From Elysia crispata (taxonomy: Eukaryota; Mollusca; Gastropoda; Plakobranchidae): 64,000 nucleotides of DNA. Below, in pieces: positions 1 through 12,700 of this stretch (the stretch's first letter is position 1; each line of letters begins with the position of its first letter). The stretch covers positions 246,001-310,000 of the forward strand of contig JAWDGP010006534.1 of assembly GCA_033675545.1 (NCBI GenBank), written 5' to 3'. Made by a program: the position numbers and the translations under genes. The notes under the pieces were generated by a model, which saw nothing but the letters and a program-made list of their open reading frames with translations, was not told the DNA's origin and made no database searches.

Positions 1-81
1 TTCTCATCAATCAGAAAACATGTCAGCCCTAGGCCTACTCGACCGGATGTATCTTGACCCCCCCGCGCCTCTCCCCTCCCA

Positions 82-390
82 GTAAAAAGCCGTAGTAGCT
101 TTTATCAGATGAAGATAAGAAATGTTGAAAATAATGGCTAGGTCTGGATATGAAGATGGAGAGAACGAAATTTTTCGTACGAATGAACATGAAAGTAAAA
201 AACTCAACGGCGCCGATATCTTGGATGGTTTCAACTACAACATAAATCTCGATATTCGATTACAAGAAATACATGATATCAACGTATCATATCATCCAGT
301 TTTTTATTTTCGCACAGGTTGATACTGGATGATGGGAAAAATATTGTACTCGTCAGAGATTAAAATTTTTCACTATTTCTTCTTCCGTAA
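82..390. repeat. Partial copy of the same repeat family (subtype 2)
   Basis: Shares the core AAAATAATGGCTAGGTCTGG and ATGAAGATGGAGAGAACGAA with the copies at 7310-8674, 17477-18544 and 19973-20290. It is closest to the last: both contain CTTGGATGGTTTCAACTACA and a CGCACA(G/A)GTT segment that copies A and B lack or have diverged in. The limits are approximate. Confidence 0.5.
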
Positions 391-1285
391 AAATTAATTT
401 TACAGTTACAGGTTCACATGAATGTTCAAAATATACGAAATTCCATTCATTTGCTGAAAATTCTCTTCTCTCTATTTATAAATTTATAACAAATACCTAC
501 AAAAATCAAGATTAAGTTAAAAATAGAGCTCAACTAGATCGAGATTAGTATAGGAACAGTTATCTAGGGTTAACTTAGATTTAGATCTAGATCTAAATCT
601 CAAAGTAGACCTAAGTAATAATGGATTCTAAAATCCAGTCTTTGAAAAACCTGGGAAAGCGCTGTTTATATTGAAGATATTACACTAGATATATTCCAGA
701 TGGAATTCAGTTGGTGAAATGAGATCTGGATGAAATGACAATGTATTTCTCGAAAATTCATCTGCAATTTAAGTGGACACGCCCAACTCAAGACCTATCA
801 ATGGGAACAATGAGATTTAGAAGCTTGACTGTAACTCCCAGCAAATCATTCTTTATTCATTTCTAATCTATAGTATCTGATACATTGCTCGTTCAGTATA
901 GGCGGAATGCGTTGCAGTTGCCACAAGAAGAGAACTAATAAATGAAGCAGAAAAAAAAAGCCAATGCTGAACGGTGCAACACATAGAAGTGGCACAAAGA
1001 GTGCTCCACTATAGAACACCGCTCGCTAAACTTAACACAGGACAATCGCATTTAATTTAATATCAATAACTAATTTTAACTTGAATACCACAAAAAGAGA
1101 AATATTGAAAAAAAATAAGTTTTCCATAATACTGTATTGAAACACAAGGCAAAACGATCAGAACTATGACTAGGGCTAAATCCAGACCGTGACGAAGTAG
1201 CCTTAATGGTCAAGCCCACTTGCCGTAATCTTGATGGAATCGCATGTAGGCGTAATAAATTACGGCAGAACCGTATTTTTTTTTC

Positions 1286-1360
1286 AACCTCAGTGGTTGA
1301 TTTTCTACGATTTATGACTCTTCTGACCTGACTATCGAATTTCCAACTTGCTGGACACTC
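1286..1360. repeat. Dispersed repeat, copy 1 (pair with 25003-25085)
   Basis: Contains GACTCTTCTGACCTGAC followed by ATTTCCAACTTGCTGGA, closely matching 25003-25085 in the same orientation. Both minus-strand readings give a CQVRRV / SQVRRV and KST(I/T)EV peptide, which could be a relic of a coding transposon, but the reading frames are short. Confidence 0.5.
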
Positions 1361-1502
1361 TGTACTCCTTTTATTCCACACTGAATTTAAAGAACAGTCT
1401 ATGACATTTTAATGTTCGAATTCTTCAAATAAAGAGAAAAAAAAGATCAATATATATCATATCCCAAACATATGTTTAGTATTAGAATAATAGAGCAAGT
1501 AC

Positions 1503-4500
1503 CTGTTGGGAAATCTGCTGCATTTGCAACTGCTGTTGCAAGCCTGGCTGACTGAGCATATGCTGCAATAGTTGCTCCTGCTGCTGTGGCAGAAGCTGTG
1601 GGTAGGCTAGCAACTGCTGTTGTTGCTGCTGCTGGACAGACATTGCCGCAGAAGTGGACGAGGATGAGACCTGCTGATGGGACGACTGGATCTGATGGGT
1701 AAGAACTTGGAGCTGCTGTCGGTGGGTGTGGTCCAGCATGGCTGGAGAGGTAGAGCCCATGATCTGAGCATTTTCCAATGATTGGGAAGCTGTAACCCAA
1801 ACCAAGATATGAAATTGTAAAGGTTTATCAGATCTACCTTGAAAGTCTAGGATATCCCCAATCTACACATTTTAAACAAAGAACCGTTCAGAGTAATTTT
1901 ATTCAATTTCACTGGTCCGAATTTGATCGCCATGAATTCAAATCGTTAAATCAGGATCTTTTACATTTTTTTTAAAACAGCAATATTACAGGATACCTAT
2001 AGGAACAAAATTATTCATGCAGCTTCTATAACCTCTTTTGTGGGACGAACCGTTTCAGTTCCAAACAAAAAACTTAGGTAAAATTAGTAAACATTTCCTT
2101 TCTTTCAAAATGATTGACAAACCCAAAATGGTAACAAATGGCAAAATGTACATGCTGACAAAAAACGTCATCAAAATAATGCATTGGTATAATTTTACAA
2201 ACACCAATTTGAATAGACCAGTGAACTTTTTACCTCCATTATGCTCTGTTTGGAAAACAACATGTTGTCCCTGGGAGAGGAGAGCTTGCTGCTGGTTTGC
2301 CAAGGGCAGCAGCAAAGGACCTTTGACTGGGTGAACCACAGAAGAAGGTGGAGGGGGGGGTGGAGGTGGCGGAGGGGGTTGTTGGACTGACTGGGCACCC
2401 TTAGCACCCCGTGCCTGCTTGTTGGTTCCATTACGTTTGTTCCCTTGATTCTTTCCACAACTTCCAGATGAGCTGCTGCCACTGCCACCCCGAGCTTCAG
2501 CCGCAGCATTAGAGGATGGTGTATATGTAACCATAGATGTTGCTTGGGGAAGTGGAGGGGGGCTGGATAATTGCAATGCTTGCTGTTGCTGCTGCAGCAA
2601 GAGTTGCTCTTGCTGTTGGTGCAAATGAGTCTGGAACTGAAAAATAATTATAAATCCATCACTGAGCTAAAACCTTTAAAACTAATAAGTTGTAAAACAT
2701 TACAGCTTCGAGATGACATGTAAACAGACAGCTGAAAACCAAAATCTTCCAATTCCAATACCAAATACTCAATGTTTAACTTCGATATTGTTGCCTATCA
2801 AGACTGACAGAAAAAGGTAAGAGAGCTCTCATGAACTGAAGCAAAGGCATAAGAATAGCCCACTTTTTCTCTCCAACTAATCTTTGAAATATCAATAAAA
2901 AAATAAATTCCTTTAATAACTTAGAACTTACAGTTCTATAACCTAAACAATGGTTGAGAATTAAATCTATAGAAGACTCCACGAGAGTGTAGTGAAGAGG
3001 GCATATGAATTTTTACATCAAATTAAATGAAAAAAGATTGTGAATTAATGGTTGCAAAATGTTATTCTGTCAAACCAAGAAAAAAGAGATTTCCAGTCAT
3101 CTTTTTAGATGATCAATACTGACAATTTTACACATGTTTAAAAAATATGCACATTGTGCTATATAAGACTCGAATATGGTGGATACATGTGTCTTTTGTC
3201 AATATTAGAATTTGAAAGTTCAATACCATAGTAAAGTCGGAGTGTTAAGCAAATCTTCGACATGCCTTATGCTAAAAATAATAAAGTATTATCTCAATAA
3301 GCCTCTGCCCAAGTTCACCTAAAAATAGATCACCATGATTCTTTTCCAACATCTATAAAAGTAAGCCAAAATTGATATATAAAAGTAGGTCTAAATCTAT
3401 AAAGAATGAAACTTAACACTTTTTTACAATAAAATATACAGCCATTCTATAATTGGGTAGCTCTGCAGTTTAAGATAGTTTAAAGCTTCAAGTAAATAGT
3501 GTACTGAGTAAACTACTACTGCTGCTACAGATATCCTTATACTAATCCCATCTCCTGCTACAAGAGCATTAACAACTAATAGCTAATACTTTTACTGCTG
3601 CTGTTACTACTGTCAATGTAATACTAATGATACCTTTGTTTAGACCTACACTTATAAAAGATCTTAACTGCGTAAGTCAGGAAAAATAAAGTATAGGCAT
3701 CTCTAATTCATATTAAAATAAACGATGCAGTATTTTCTATAGAACTCCTAAATAAATAGGTTGCTAAATGTGCCCTTCAACACAGCAGCATTTTTGCAAA
3801 ATTAATGTTACACTCATGAAGAACTATTATTGAAAGATTTTCTACACTCCCGCCAAAAATTTAAAACATCTATTATAACAGTTTTATGAATTTATGCAAA
3901 AAATTGCTATTGACAATATGCATACTTCAACGCACAGACATTGGTAGTTTAAGGACTATAATCAAATAAAAATTGAGCATTATATGCTTTGTAGACATTG
4001 TCAAAATCAATCTTGATCTAAAAAGTTGTTTACAGACAGAAATCATAAAATTAGCTCATTTTCACAGTTTAATAAAATTAAAGACACTATTTTGACCATA
4101 ATTGCTTTAGGCATGAACATTTAAGTTTCACAAGTCTTTCAGAGTGAATGGTGCTCAATACAAGCCTCCTTACTGGAAAATGTTACAAGACTGTACTTTT
4201 AAAACTATGTGAGCCATGCAAAGACAAGGGAAAAGGTTATTATACACATGTCGTTAAATGGTTTTTATGTTTTGAATTTGCTTAGATTTTAGAACAAAAT
4301 TAAAGTTTTTTTCCCATCTCAAATTTCGAGATAATGACATATAAATTCAAGGTCTTCAATTTTATTTCTTTGTAAATGCGCTAAGGATCATAACAATGAA
4401 GGCAGCTGTAATCTGATATCATATCTCGGTTCACTGCATCAGCATTTTTTTTTAAAGATAAGGGTATAAAAATTACCTGTTGAAGATATTCATCTGAACA

Positions 4501-6726
4501 ACTACCCGCCGCGGAACCGAATTCTCCACCAGCCAGAAGCTTGGCAAAATCATTAAATTGGTCGAGGTTAATTGGGTCTGCCATGCACATTGGTTGACTA
4601 GGTAGGTCCAAGAACTTGGCTAACTCCTCACTTTGCTTGGCCTTGGAATAATAAAAAACAATAGTTTTCACAACATTCCCTTTTTGATACAATGGGTTCA
4701 ACGTAACAAGTCTTACACTGTAATGCTAGTGTACTTGTTAAATACTTAAGACAAAATGTGAGCTACTCAAATTTGAAAATTGTACACATTGAGAGATGTG
4801 TAATGCCTTGCATGTAACATTGAAATCTTGACTGTAATTTTTTTTAATTGCTTTTTTTCTGACTTACCAACTGCTCTGCTTTGGTGACTGCACCTGCTCC
4901 TGCAGCAGCAATTACAGAGCTAGCAGCATTTGTCAGTAATGACATAGAGGATGATGGCATTGATTGAGAAGAGGAAGCAGTTGCAGCAGAGGTGGATGGA
5001 GTTCCAGTTGAAACATGCTTCACCTTAGTCTACAGAAAGATGCAAAGTGTTAAATTTATTATGTTCTTGGTTAAAAGAACAATTTTAAAATAAAATAATA
5101 AAAAAAAAACATTTTGAAATATCAAAGATGCATCCTTGTGTCGTAATTACCCCATCATAACTAAACCATAATTTTATGTCGATCAATGGGGGGCTTTAAC
5201 TTTGCCCGTTAAAATTTTTTCTAAATAGGTCTTTATAAAATGGTTGGGGGAATCATTTCAATGTAGAGTTAAAACCTCAATAAAATACATGTTTGCAATG
5301 AAAAATAATTGGCATATGCATATGATTAGATACCCACATGTTCTCTTTGATTCTATTAATATAAGCTATCAAATAATAATGTGAATAAAACTATATGAGA
5401 AGCTTTACCTGAATATGCTGCTCATACTGAGTCTGAGCTAGGGGTTGAGCATGCCCTTTATCATTTAGCTCTCGCTCTATTTTCTGTAGCTCTTCCACAA
5501 TCTGTTGTTTGCGCAGGATCTGCTCCTCTTTACTTACAAACTGCCCACTACTGCCACCAGGGAGAATTTTCTCATCCTATTGGATAAAAAATATCACAGT
5601 AATATAAATAGTTCCATTTCTTCATGCAATAATTTTGACCCAGTATTCTTTACTGGCACAGTTTTCAACAGGTGCAGATATCAGAGATTAGCTTCTCTTC
5701 ATTGACTTTGGAGTTTCAAATCTAAACATATCTAATATGAAAGCAAACTAAGATTTTTTAAACCATATGTCATAATGGTGAGTACATTTTCAAAAATAGA
5801 ATTTTTCAACTGTAGCATCCTTTGCCTCTAAGTGCCGTTCAGTATTATGGGAGTAGACAATCCATGGCAGCTATTGAGAAATGCTCTTTAACGAGTACCT
5901 GCCAACAGGCAGATATAGATCTTTTCAGGACACTGAGAGTATAACTTCTATGAAAATGAAAATTCCAATTATGAGAAAGAAAAGTAAACCTTTATAATAT
6001 AATTTTATGATAAGCCTCGCTCCTTGCATAAATAATCACAAAACAAAAAGGAGATGTAACTCTGGCTTATTTATAAAGAGGATGAGAGGGTTTAAAAATT
6101 AAAGCAATTCAAAACATGGCTGAAATTTGCAAATTTCACCACCTCAGTTTTGATACAAAACTAATCTTCAAGGAGCGCTGCATTCACAAATCAGGAACTG
6201 TAACTAAACATGTAACTCTGTTAATGAATCAAGCTTATTTTCCACAAATGCAAATTGATATTAACAGAATATGAAGATCTTACAGTATCAATGGTTTTAT
6301 CATCCATGAGACTGCCATCACTAAAAAAAGGTTGAAAGGTTTCTGAATTCACAGGACCACAAAACTTGTTTCCTAATTTGGGATCTTGCTGACCAACTGT
6401 GCGTTTCACTAATGGTTTTTGCATGGTCTGATGGATCAAGTCTGTTTTCCCTGAAAAATAAAAAAAATATATGCAAAAGTGAGAAATTTTAGAGCAAAAA
6501 CATGTAACATACGAACGATGCTACCTTTCATTTTCTTAAGGAGGAAGGATGGCAGTAATAAATTAAAAACACAGGTCATATTTGATTTGCAATTTTATAG
6601 TTAAGGAACGAAGAATAGGTACTTACCTTGAAGTGCAGTGGCTAGCGTAGCTGAAGCCAAAGGATTTTGTGAATCTGGCTCACTTGGAGGTACAATGTTA
6701 GCCAAACCTTGAACAGGAACACGAGG
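1503..6726 (-). other. ANKHD1: Helical and Gln/Pro-rich linker exons of the ANKHD1 homologue
   Basis: Seven exons after the ankyrin block encode about residues 672-1155. Exon 6627-6726 carries PRVPVQGLANIVPPSEPD, matching the family's segment after the first block. Exon 5409-5576 has a charged helical stretch (KEEQILRKQQIVEELQKIER), likely a coiled coil. Exons 4868-5029 and 4477-4641 are Ser/Ala-rich and then acidic-aliphatic. Exon 2234-2636 holds a poly-Gln run, a run of 11 prolines (about residues 1012-1022) and a Gly/Ser/Lys-rich basic patch. Exon 1503-1789 is strongly Gln-rich. This stretch is low complexity and probably disordered; the Drosophila homologue is also Gln-rich here. Confidence 0.85.
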
Positions 6727-9700
6727 CTGTGGGTAAGAAAAAAAATTAAAACTTTTTTCTTCTCTTTTTAGTTAATACATCAAATAGATAGAACCAACTA
6801 GTTGAGTTAGACAAGTCAACAAATTTGACCCTTTTACTACCACTAAGGGAAATCCTTGAAACACACTCAAAACACTCAGCAAACAGTTAAAGACTATGTT
6901 TTAGTTATTGCAAAATAGGGATTTAGGATATCTAAAAAAAAAGAAAATAAGTTCAACATTGCTCATGATAAGTTAAATAAGGATAAAACTAATTGCTCAC
7001 CTCATCTATAGGTGCATCTGCCACACTAAGCTGAGCTAAGTGGTCACTTGCGGTATTCACTAGAAACCGATCAGGCCATTCCAGTAAGAGTTTCACCACC
7101 TGTGTGTGACCTCCCTTGGCAGCCTCAATCACCATTGTGGAGCCATCCTAACCATTGGAGAAAAATGCAATGATAAAAATGAATTTACAGGAAGAAACTT
7201 AAGCATATTGTTACAAAAATCCACAGGCACGTCAAGAATTTCATCTGGAAAATTATATCAATCTTTTTACTTTATTAACACTTAATGTTCTTAAATCTTG
7301 TATGTGTCCAGACCTGCCACTCTCCTGAGAAAGAAAATCAGAATGATTTTGTCAAACAATCTGAATCTTTCAAAAAAAAATCTAAATGACTCTTTGTTTT
7401 GCCTTCTACAGCATACCTTATAAAACACATAATACAGTCTTTGGTGAATGTTCATTCATCAGTTTAACTCTGAATTCTGATAAAAACAAGGGTGCTTAGC
7501 TTGTAATCCTTCCTTGTGAAAAATTCTAAATAATGTAAGTTGTTTTTTTTCCATACCTCTTTCAGTTTAAATCAAGTCCTCTATGCATTACAATACTTTT
7601 AAGTAACTCAATAATTTGGGTGGCATTGGCACTATGCAGTATTTGATGAATTTATAAAGAACAGAGCTGCCATCGTAGCATGAATTCAAAAGGTTAAATG
7701 TACTCCTTACCTAAAGGGTAAAAAAAAAAATGAAATGTGATGCTGTATTCCTGATTATAGATAATTTTTCTACATGGTGTATAGGCTTTTCTCACACTTA
7801 ACTTGGAAAATTAAAGATCTTACGAATTTTGCTAGATCCAGCCAGCTGTTGAAAACTTAATCAGATTATTCATAAAGAGCAAGGTGACAATTTGGTGGAA
7901 AGTTGTAATATATTATTTTATAAATAATCTTAAGAGCGAAACAGGTCAATTTACAGCGAGACTAGTTAAGCATGATTTAGATGTAACCTAGATCTAGTTC
8001 TACATTAGATAAAATCATAGATCTTGAGCAGATTGAAAAGTTTGCGTTCAGATAAAGGACGCAAACAAGATTAATCTTATTATCAGATCTAGATCTAAAT
8101 CTCTATCTGGTTTTTACTTTTTACAGACCTACAATTGCAGGGTCTCGTGTTATTTAATCTTGATTTACTCGATTCTAAATCTAGACTCTAGTTCTACTTA
8201 GGATTTCTCAAATAATCTTGATAATTGACAAGATGTAGATGAAAACAGCCCTGTTCTGTAGCAGAAATTCTTATAACAACGCTATAATCCTTTGTTGAAA
8301 ATAATGGTGAAGTCTGGGTGTGAAGTTAGAGAGATGGTGAAATGCAGACAAATGAACAAGAAGTTAACAACGTAGCAGAATCAATATTTGGGGCTAAAAT
8401 ATAAATATAAATTTCAATACCGCATTTGATAACATATAACAAAAAACCAATATCGATAAATTATATCCATATCATCCATATTTATTCTTTTGTGCAGGCT
8501 GTCTGTCAATCTTAGTTGGCCTAAAAAAAAAATGAAATGTATTTAATAGTGGAGGTGAAAACTTAGTTAAAAAAAAATCATAATATTTTCTACACATTCG
8601 GAAAATCGGGAAAAGACCCAGGTACCCTAAAAAATCAGAATGATTCCAATTAAATTGGAATGAATGGCAGGTCTGTGTCCATCAATGCAAACATCAAATT
8701 AAAAAAAAAAAACAAAAAAACAATCACTATTATTTTAAAATGATCTGCTTTCTGTTCTGTATCCATCAAGAAAAAAGTTCATAACCTGGCCTCGTAATAT
8801 TGTATTATGAACATTATTTTCAAACTCAAGCATTGAAAACCTCACTGATTGACATCTCAATACTCATTACCTTTAGTTTGTGATTGGCATCCGCGTTGTG
8901 CTGCAAAAGAAGCTCAACAACAGCCAGATGCCCGCCACCACAAGCAAGGGAAAGCACAGTTTGATCATTGGATGTAGTGGTTCGGTTGACATCAGCTCCT
9001 GCAAAAATAAAGAGAGAAAATAGCTCTTTTTCTAGAATCAAAGGGAAGAAAATGGATAAGGCGCATAAAGCCTAAAATATGCTTTCTCATAATGGGGAAT
9101 CTGGCCCACTCTCCCTCTCTTAGTTTGGAACTCTTCTATCATATTTCTTTGCTCTATCTTTTAGTTAGAACTCATAGATTATCTACCCAGGAAACTTAAG
9201 AGAACTTAAGAGATGTTGAGCGTAGTTGTTGAAAAAGCTCAAGAAAAGACTAAAATTGTTTAAAGATATGGTCGAGAAGAAATGGAAATACTTAAAATTA
9301 TAATAATCTTGATATATTTTTGTTTATTTTGCTTGAAAAATGTTGACTTAATCAGATTTAGATTACATCAACATTAAAATTCTGAAAATGGAGTATTATC
9401 AACTATAAAAGTGGAGAGTTAGACCTATAAAACTTTAGATACAGGTAGGTCTCAAGGTCTTCACTTGAGTGGTAGGTAGTATTTCATTCATGTGATTCTC
9501 CCATACCTCATGCCAAATTCAAGCTTTGATTGAAGAGGAAGTATTTGCAACAGTGAGGGAAATATTTCATAGTTCTATCACTCTACATGAAGATAACTCA
9601 GCGTTTAATTATGCTGCCCACTGATATGGCATGGCATCGATCTCATTCGTTCAAAATTAAATAAAGATGATCCTTACCTTGAGAAAAAGGATAAAAAGAT

Positions 9701-12700
9701 ACTGAAAACATGGTGTGACAATTGCAAGACCAAAGAAAAAACCATACCTTTGCTGATAAGAAATTGGACTGTACACAAATGGCCAGCTCTTGCAGCTTTC
9801 ATCAGAGGTGTGCGTCCACCCTCAGACTCATGCTCCTTTACATATGAAATGGCAACAACAAAAAAAAAACAATTTAACTCCACATAGCTGTGGTGCATTA
9901 GTCTTAAAAAAAGTTGAACCTGGGCAGAATGTTAAAATTATATCTGAAATGAAAGGAGCAAATAATTATAATTATTTTATTCTTAAAATGTGTGACAATA
10001 TATTCTAAAACTAAAATGGTAAAAAACAAAACTTTTCAATCAAGTTAGATCCAAGCTTCATTATACATTAAAAAGAATGACATACAAAAGGCTGACTTGA
10101 CATTAGACATGGGATTAGAATATGACTATATAATCATAATCCCCTATCAGTAATCAAAATGACATGTCTTCACATATCTTTAAAATGATAATAAAAAAAA
10201 ATACAATTAAAAATAAAAAGATGAACTTTATTTTTTACTCTAAAGGTATAATTTGACCATATTCATCTACTGAATTGTTTCCATTCTTATTCTGCTCTCA
10301 AAACCCATTAATTATTTCCCTTAAATTTTCCTTGTCTGTCAGATGACCATATGTAAGTAAATCAAGACCTGATAAAATGAGAATCACAGAGCAGTAAATT
10401 ATACAAAGACTTCTGGCTTCATCCAAAACATGGCATTTTTTAACATTTATTCTTACCAATTTGGCTCCACATTCCAGGAGAGCCTCAGCAACATCAGTGT
10501 GACCATTTTCACATGCATACGTGAGAGCAGTGTCATGAGTACCTGTTTGAGCCTCAACATTTGCACCTGAAATTGATCAATAGTGTGAAATTCAGTAACC
10601 AAATTATTTTTAACACAATTTATCATTTTTTAAAGATAGAGTATTAAGTCATAATTGAAACATAAAGTTCTTAAAAAAATTTGATACCTGACTTCAAAAG
10701 AAAAGAGACCAGTTCAAGGTGACCCTCTTGGGCAGCCTCCATGAGAGGAGTGCTGCAGCCTCTCTCTATAAGAGCTCCTGACCTCAACAAGAAGTCTGCC
10801 ACTTCCAAGAACCCTCCACAGCAAGCTAAGGTTAATGCGGTCTCTTGGGTTTCTTCTGTCTGTGCATTTATATCTGCACCTGATCCAGTTTAAAAAAAAA
10901 AAAAAAGGGGGGGGGGGGGAAGGCTATTATTTAAAAAAAAAACAAAAAACAGTTCCTAATTTAACCAATATTAAATTTTGTCAAAACCTGTTTGACAAAA
11001 ACCTGAAATTTTTTAGCAGCACAGAAGCAATTATACAAGTTTATTTTTTTTTATTTTTTTGCAGCTTTTTCTATTGCAATCGGAACATAAATGAAATAAA
11101 AAATAATTTTGGAGTTTTGCAACGATAGTTATAATTATGGGTTTAAAATTTAAACCTTTTATTTTCAAGTTGGTCTAAAAATGCTTAAGCCTTAGAATAT
11201 AGTCTCTAAATATGTATGTGTCAGGAACAAAGCTTTCTCTGTAATAGTTTTCCTAAAAAGTCTAACAGGAGACAAATGCTTTTTAAATTTTATTTGGAGG
11301 GGGAACCTGTACAGTGAAAAAGATGGGGTTTTGCAAAATGTACTAACAGAGACATGGATTTTGTTATGAAAATCAACTTTTGTAGTTTGGTATTGATGAA
11401 ACATATTGAAAAATTGCTTAAAAATGGGAAGACTTCAATTGCAAAAAAAAAAAAAAACCCACAACAAAATGCATGCCTATGTCTTTGAAGAAAACACATC
11501 TTGAAACAGTGAAGACACTTAAAGCTTATGCGTATGGCATCTTTTCTCTTGCTGAAAGCATTTTATTGCTAAGTTCCCAAATTTTCCTTAGGCTCAATCC
11601 TTAACCCAGGAAAGGTCCAAATTTTCAGATAAACCAAGAATTCGGCATCTCATATATCTTTTTTCTATCATGTATTGAAATTTTGAGACTGCTAAAAGCT
11701 TGTCCATATGGCAAACATTTCTCTTAAAGGGAAAACTTTCAATAATAATTCTTTAAAATGTTCAGGCATCAATCACAAAAAAAAATATTACTCTTACATC
11801 CCCTGCAATTACATCTCTCTGTAGATAAAAATGTTGACCAACCTTGAGACAAAAGAAGGGCAACCATATCCTCATGACCCTCCCTAGCTGCCTCCATGAG
11901 AGGTGTATAGCCTTCATCATTTACTTCCTCAATGTTAGCCCCTCGCTCAATGAGAAGGCTTGCCAACTCAATATGACCGCCGCAAGCAGCTAATGTCAGG
12001 GGGGACTCAAAGCTGTCAGCAGGCATATTGACCTGAAGAATCCAAAGTAGACATTAGAAACATGATACAATTGCTCAGGTTCAGTTAAAGGCAATGGTTT
12101 GAATCAAGACCGAGAATAAACAACATATTAGCCTTCGTTTTTTTCTAACATAAGACATCAAATCAATTGAAAATTGATTAAAGTAGTTGCACTAAAGGCT
12201 ATTTTGAAAAACAATAAATAAAAAAATATCTAAATGACTGGACATTTTTTAATTCTTGCTTCTTCAAAAGTTCTATGCCATAATCAATTTAGCTAGTTCT
12301 AATTCGCAATGTCATCATCAAGGGTGACTGAGGCACATAATCCACCATCTATCTCTGCATAAGTGATCAATACAGTTTATGTTTTGGACTTATTGCTGGT
12401 CAAGACTTTTTTTTTTATATAATTTGCCCTAAAACTGCTTTGTCCCATCACCAGTACAATATAAATTTGGGTGAGCATCTCAAGAGACATTACCAGAGAG
12501 TACCCGACCATCTTACAAAACCACTAAGAGTTATGAAAATTCTTTACAGAAAGTGTCAACATTTATAATGGATGGGATTGTCAAAAAAAAAAACACTGAA
12601 TAACTTAACCCTTAGCAAATCTGAGGACATATTATAGCTGCAATACATTTTGATACCATCAAAAAACAAAACTTCAAAACTCAATGGCCTACTAAGACAT

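Noticed and set aside
1..1502. A further ANKHD1 exon left of 1503
   Set aside because: No ankyrin or linker-like frame with splice sites was seen; the region holds repeat copies and AT-rich sequence.
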